Of a stretch of 64,000 nucleotides of DNA, positions 61,926 to 64,000 are shown one piece after another. Every line of letters starts with the position of its first letter. The first letter of the stretch is position 1. Origin of the DNA: Kitasatospora arboriphila (GTDB lineage Bacteria; Actinomycetota; Actinomycetes; Mycobacteriales; Mycobacteriaceae); the NCBI RefSeq assembly GCF_000717275.1, contig NZ_JNYV01000003.1:62001-126000 (forward strand), given 5' to 3'. The translations under genes and the position numbers were made by a program. The notes beneath the pieces were generated by a model. That model saw only the letters and a list, made by a program, of their open reading frames with translations, was not told the DNA's origin and did no database searches.

Positions 61926-63331
61926 GAGTGGCTGTCCTCTCGGGTCAGGGCCGGCCGGGGTGGATCGGTGTGGGGTGGTTCGGTGGTGGCCGAAGAATCG
62001 GTGGGCATTGCCGTGCCACGGGTTTCGGGAGCAAAGAGCAAACCGATGACCGCGATGAGTCCGACGGCGGCGATGGTCGCGGTTGCGAGTCCGAGGTTGC
62101 CGCTGAACCAGGAGGTGGCGATGACTCCTGCGATGAGGGGTCCCGAGGCCGTGACGAGGCGGCCGACGCTGTTGCTCAGTGCCAGGGCAGTGGCGCGGAC
62201 GCTGGGCGGGAACAGCTCGGGGCCGTAGATGAACGTTCCGGACAGGGCGCCGAAGAGGCCGAAGCCCAGGATCGGCATCGCGACAACGTATTCGGTGTAG
62301 CTGTGACCGAAGGGGAACACGTAGACGATCGCTGCGGCCGAGACGATGAAACTCAACGCGAACGTCTTGCGGCGGCCCAGTGCGTCGGCGAGAAAACCCC
62401 ACGACGCGTAGCCGATGATGCCGCCGGCGTTGAAGAGCATCGAGGCGATGGCGACTCGGTGGTCGGCAAGCGAATCGGGAAGCGCACTGTCCTCGGTCAT
62501 GTTCCGGATGATCTGGGGGTACCACGTGGACACGCTCCAGAAGGCGATCAATGATCCGGTGGCCAGCGCGGTGCACACCAGCGTGGGTCGAAGAAGCGGA
62601 GGTGCGAACAGTCGGCGGAGGACAAAGCTGTCTTCTTCGGTGGCTTGGCCGCGCGCCTTCCGGTCTTTGCGTGCCCGGATGCTGGCCTCGATCTCGGGGG
62701 GTTCGGGAACGTAGCGGCGGATGAACCAGACCAACAGCGCGGGAATGACGGCCAGTCCCATCATGAACCGCCAGCCCAGGCTGCCCCAGAGCGCGTAGAC
62801 CGCAGAGGCGATGAAGAAGCCGCCGGCGTAACCGGACATCATCACGCCGCCGGCGCGAGCCCGGTGTCGGTTGCGCCAGGTCTCGGCGATGAGTGCTGCG
62901 CCGACCGGTGCCTCGACACCGGAGCCCAGGCCCGCGATGAACCGAAGTATGCCCAGTTGCCACCAGGTGTCGGCGAAGGCGGCCGCGGCGGTGAACACCG
63001 CGTAGGTGAGGATGCCGAGCGAGAGCACCCGCGTGCGGCCGAAGTAGTCGGCAAGTATGCCGAACAAGATGGCACCGAGCGCCCATCCGACCAGGAACAG
63101 CGCGACGGTCAAGCCGCCGTAGAAGCCGATGGCGCTCGAATCGGCGGTTATGTCGCTGTGCGGAAGCAGTTCTCGCATCGCCGGCCCCAGGACCAGGACG
63201 TACAGACTGCCGGCGAAGCCGTCGAGTCCCCATCCCAGTGTGGTTCCGACGAGCACGAGCCATTGCATTCGGCTGATCTCGGTGCGCCAGCTCGGGCGGA
63301 CCGGGCCAGGGGTGGTGTGTGGCGTCGACAT
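61922..63331 (-). CDS. MFS transporter (aromatic acid:H+ symporter-like)
   Basis: A 469-residue 12-TM transporter. The loop 2-3 motif is GILADYFGRTRVLSLG, and WGFLADALGRRKTFALS is the matching element in the second half; GLGSGVEAPVGAALIAETWR follows the sugar/aromatic-acid MFS pattern. It probably imports the substrate of the downstream FAD hydroxylase. ATG 63331 has AAAGGAG upstream. It lies 111 nt after the aldehyde dehydrogenase stop. Confidence 0.88.
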   Translation of the reverse strand: MSTPHTTPGPVRPSWRTEISRMQWLVLVGTTLGWGLDGFAGSLYVLVLGPAMRELLPHSDITADSSAIGFYGGLTVALFLVGWALGAILFGILADYFGRTRVLSLGILTYAVFTAAAAFADTWWQLGILRFIAGLGSGVEAPVGAALIAETWRNRHRARAGGVMMSGYAGGFFIASAVYALWGSLGWRFMMGLAVIPALLVWFIRRYVPEPPEIEASIRARKDRKARGQATEEDSFVLRRLFAPPLLRPTLVCTALATGSLIAFWSVSTWYPQIIRNMTEDSALPDSLADHRVAIASMLFNAGGIIGYASWGFLADALGRRKTFALSFIVSAAAIVYVFPFGHSYTEYVVAMPILGFGLFGALSGTFIYGPELFPPSVRATALALSNSVGRLVTASGPLIAGVIATSWFSGNLGLATATIAAVGLIAVIGLLFAPETRGTAMPTDSSATTEPPHTDPPRPALTREDSHS

Positions 63332-63442
63332 CGACGCTCCTTTCGGGTTCGGGTGGACAGCGTTCAGCGCTGCGGCACCCACGTGCAACAGGAGAAGTGT
63401 TGGCGCCGAGACACTTCGATCCGTCCCGGGCCGGCCGTTCGA

Positions 63443-64000
63443 CTAGTTGAGGCGCTGTTGCTCGGTGTCGCCGTACCAGTCGACATGGTCGTCGGCGGTG
63501 CGCACGACAACCGTTTTGATCCAGGAGAAGTCGTCAAACGATTCGGTGCCCGCATCCTTGCCGGTGCCCGATTCCTTCACGCCACCCCAGGGGAGCGACG
63601 GTTCGAGTCGGTGGTGGTCGTTCACCCACACCATTCCGGCGACGATTCGGCTTGCCACTCGGTGTCCGCGAGCGATGTCTCGGGTCCAGACCCCGGCGCC
63701 GAGGCCGTAACGGTTGTTGTTGGCCATCGAGATTGCTTCGGCTTCGTCATCGAAGGGGATCACCACCGCGACAGGTCCGAAGATCTCTTGTTGTGCCACA
63801 GTCATCTCCATCGTGGCGTCGGCCAGGACGGTGGGCTGCAGGAAGTAGCCGTGTTGTAGGTCGGCGGTGAGGTCGGGGACCGATCCGCCGGCCGCCACGC
63901 GGGCGCCCTCGTCGATTCCGGTGGCGATCAGTGCGGTGACCTTGCCGCGTTGCACCTCACTGATGAGTGGACCCATCTGCGTTGACGGGTCGGCGGGGTC
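63443..64000 (-). CDS. Aldehyde dehydrogenase, C-terminal part (5' end beyond right edge)
   Basis: The frame is open to the right edge, giving the last ~185 residues. EIFGPVAVVIPFDDEAEAISMANNNRYGLGAGVWTRDIARGHRVASRIVAGMVWVNDHHRLEPSLPWGGVKESGTGKDAGTESFDDFSWIKTV is the C-terminal ALDH oligomerisation and NAD region; the catalytic Cys lies outside the window. DHHRLEP resembles the C-terminal motif of semialdehyde dehydrogenases. It is probably the first visible gene of the catabolic operon, oxidising an aldehyde intermediate. Confidence 0.88.
   Translation of the reverse strand, partial: DPADPSTQMGPLISEVQRGKVTALIATGIDEGARVAAGGSVPDLTADLQHGYFLQPTVLADATMEMTVAQQEIFGPVAVVIPFDDEAEAISMANNNRYGLGAGVWTRDIARGHRVASRIVAGMVWVNDHHRLEPSLPWGGVKESGTGKDAGTESFDDFSWIKTVVVRTADDHVDWYGDTEQQRLN

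Overview
The window is 64 kb of GC-rich chromosomal DNA from an actinobacterium of the order Mycobacteriales, most likely Gordonia or a close relative. The genus is an inference. The supporting evidence is: many GTG starts, ATGA/GTGA operon overlaps, many starts 6-7 nt after a TANNNT box (leaderless style), a FadD36-type ligase, a DUF385 (F420-type) protein, a mycofactocin-type SDR and a DUF222/13E12 HNH protein. I see no rRNA, tRNA, CRISPR array, insertion sequence or prophage. Nearly all of the window is protein-coding, with short gaps.

Layout. 1-6.9 kb: housekeeping and sugar metabolism (end of an MFS gene, ABC1/AarF kinase, DUF2236 oxygenase, aldose epimerase, PfkB kinase, citrate synthase with a leader stem-loop, FKBP isomerase). 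7.1-12.7 kb: a cytosolic GH13 + GH63-like glycosidase pair and a DNA photolyase. 12.7-12.9 kb: the first of two 21-bp repeat loci. 12.9-16.7 kb: an NMT1/SsuA-type importer with two different permeases. 16.8-22.3 kb: a GT1 glycosyltransferase, an XRE-controlled ABC exporter operon and a secreted lipase. 22.4-31.4 kb: scattered oxidoreductases, an NCS1 permease, the second repeat array, a sugar kinase-class II aldolase pair, an orphan StyA-type monooxygenase and a mycofactocin-type SDR. 31.4-41.8 kb: a fused carboxyltransferase, the DUF222 HNH protein, DUF2243-CtaG, a PNPOx-like protein, a large SWIM-SNF2 helicase and a DUF385 protein.

41.8-52.6 kb is the most coherent accessory system. A minus-strand operon runs LLM monooxygenase, acyl-CoA-dehydrogenase-like flavoprotein (SfnB/DszC type), peptide-type ABC importer (lipoprotein, two permeases, a double ATPase) and DUF1684. 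Opposite it are a LysR regulator and a 3-mercaptopyruvate-type sulfurtransferase, across a control region with an extended dyad. I read this as an uptake-and-desulfurisation system for an unidentified organosulfur compound. A 14-bp piece of the control region recurs in front of the next divergent pair (FAD-linked oxidase / ketopantoate reductase family), which suggests one small regulon.

52.6-58.2 kb holds flavin and NADP oxidoreductases, a FadD36-like acyl-CoA synthetase and an NTF2-fold protein. 58.2 kb to the right edge is a minus-strand catabolic operon (aldehyde dehydrogenase, MFS transporter, aromatic-ring FAD hydroxylase, cupin, ACMSD-type amidohydrolase, OYE-type reductase), probably for an aromatic or N-heteroaromatic substrate. 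The 5' end of the dehydrogenase lies outside the window.
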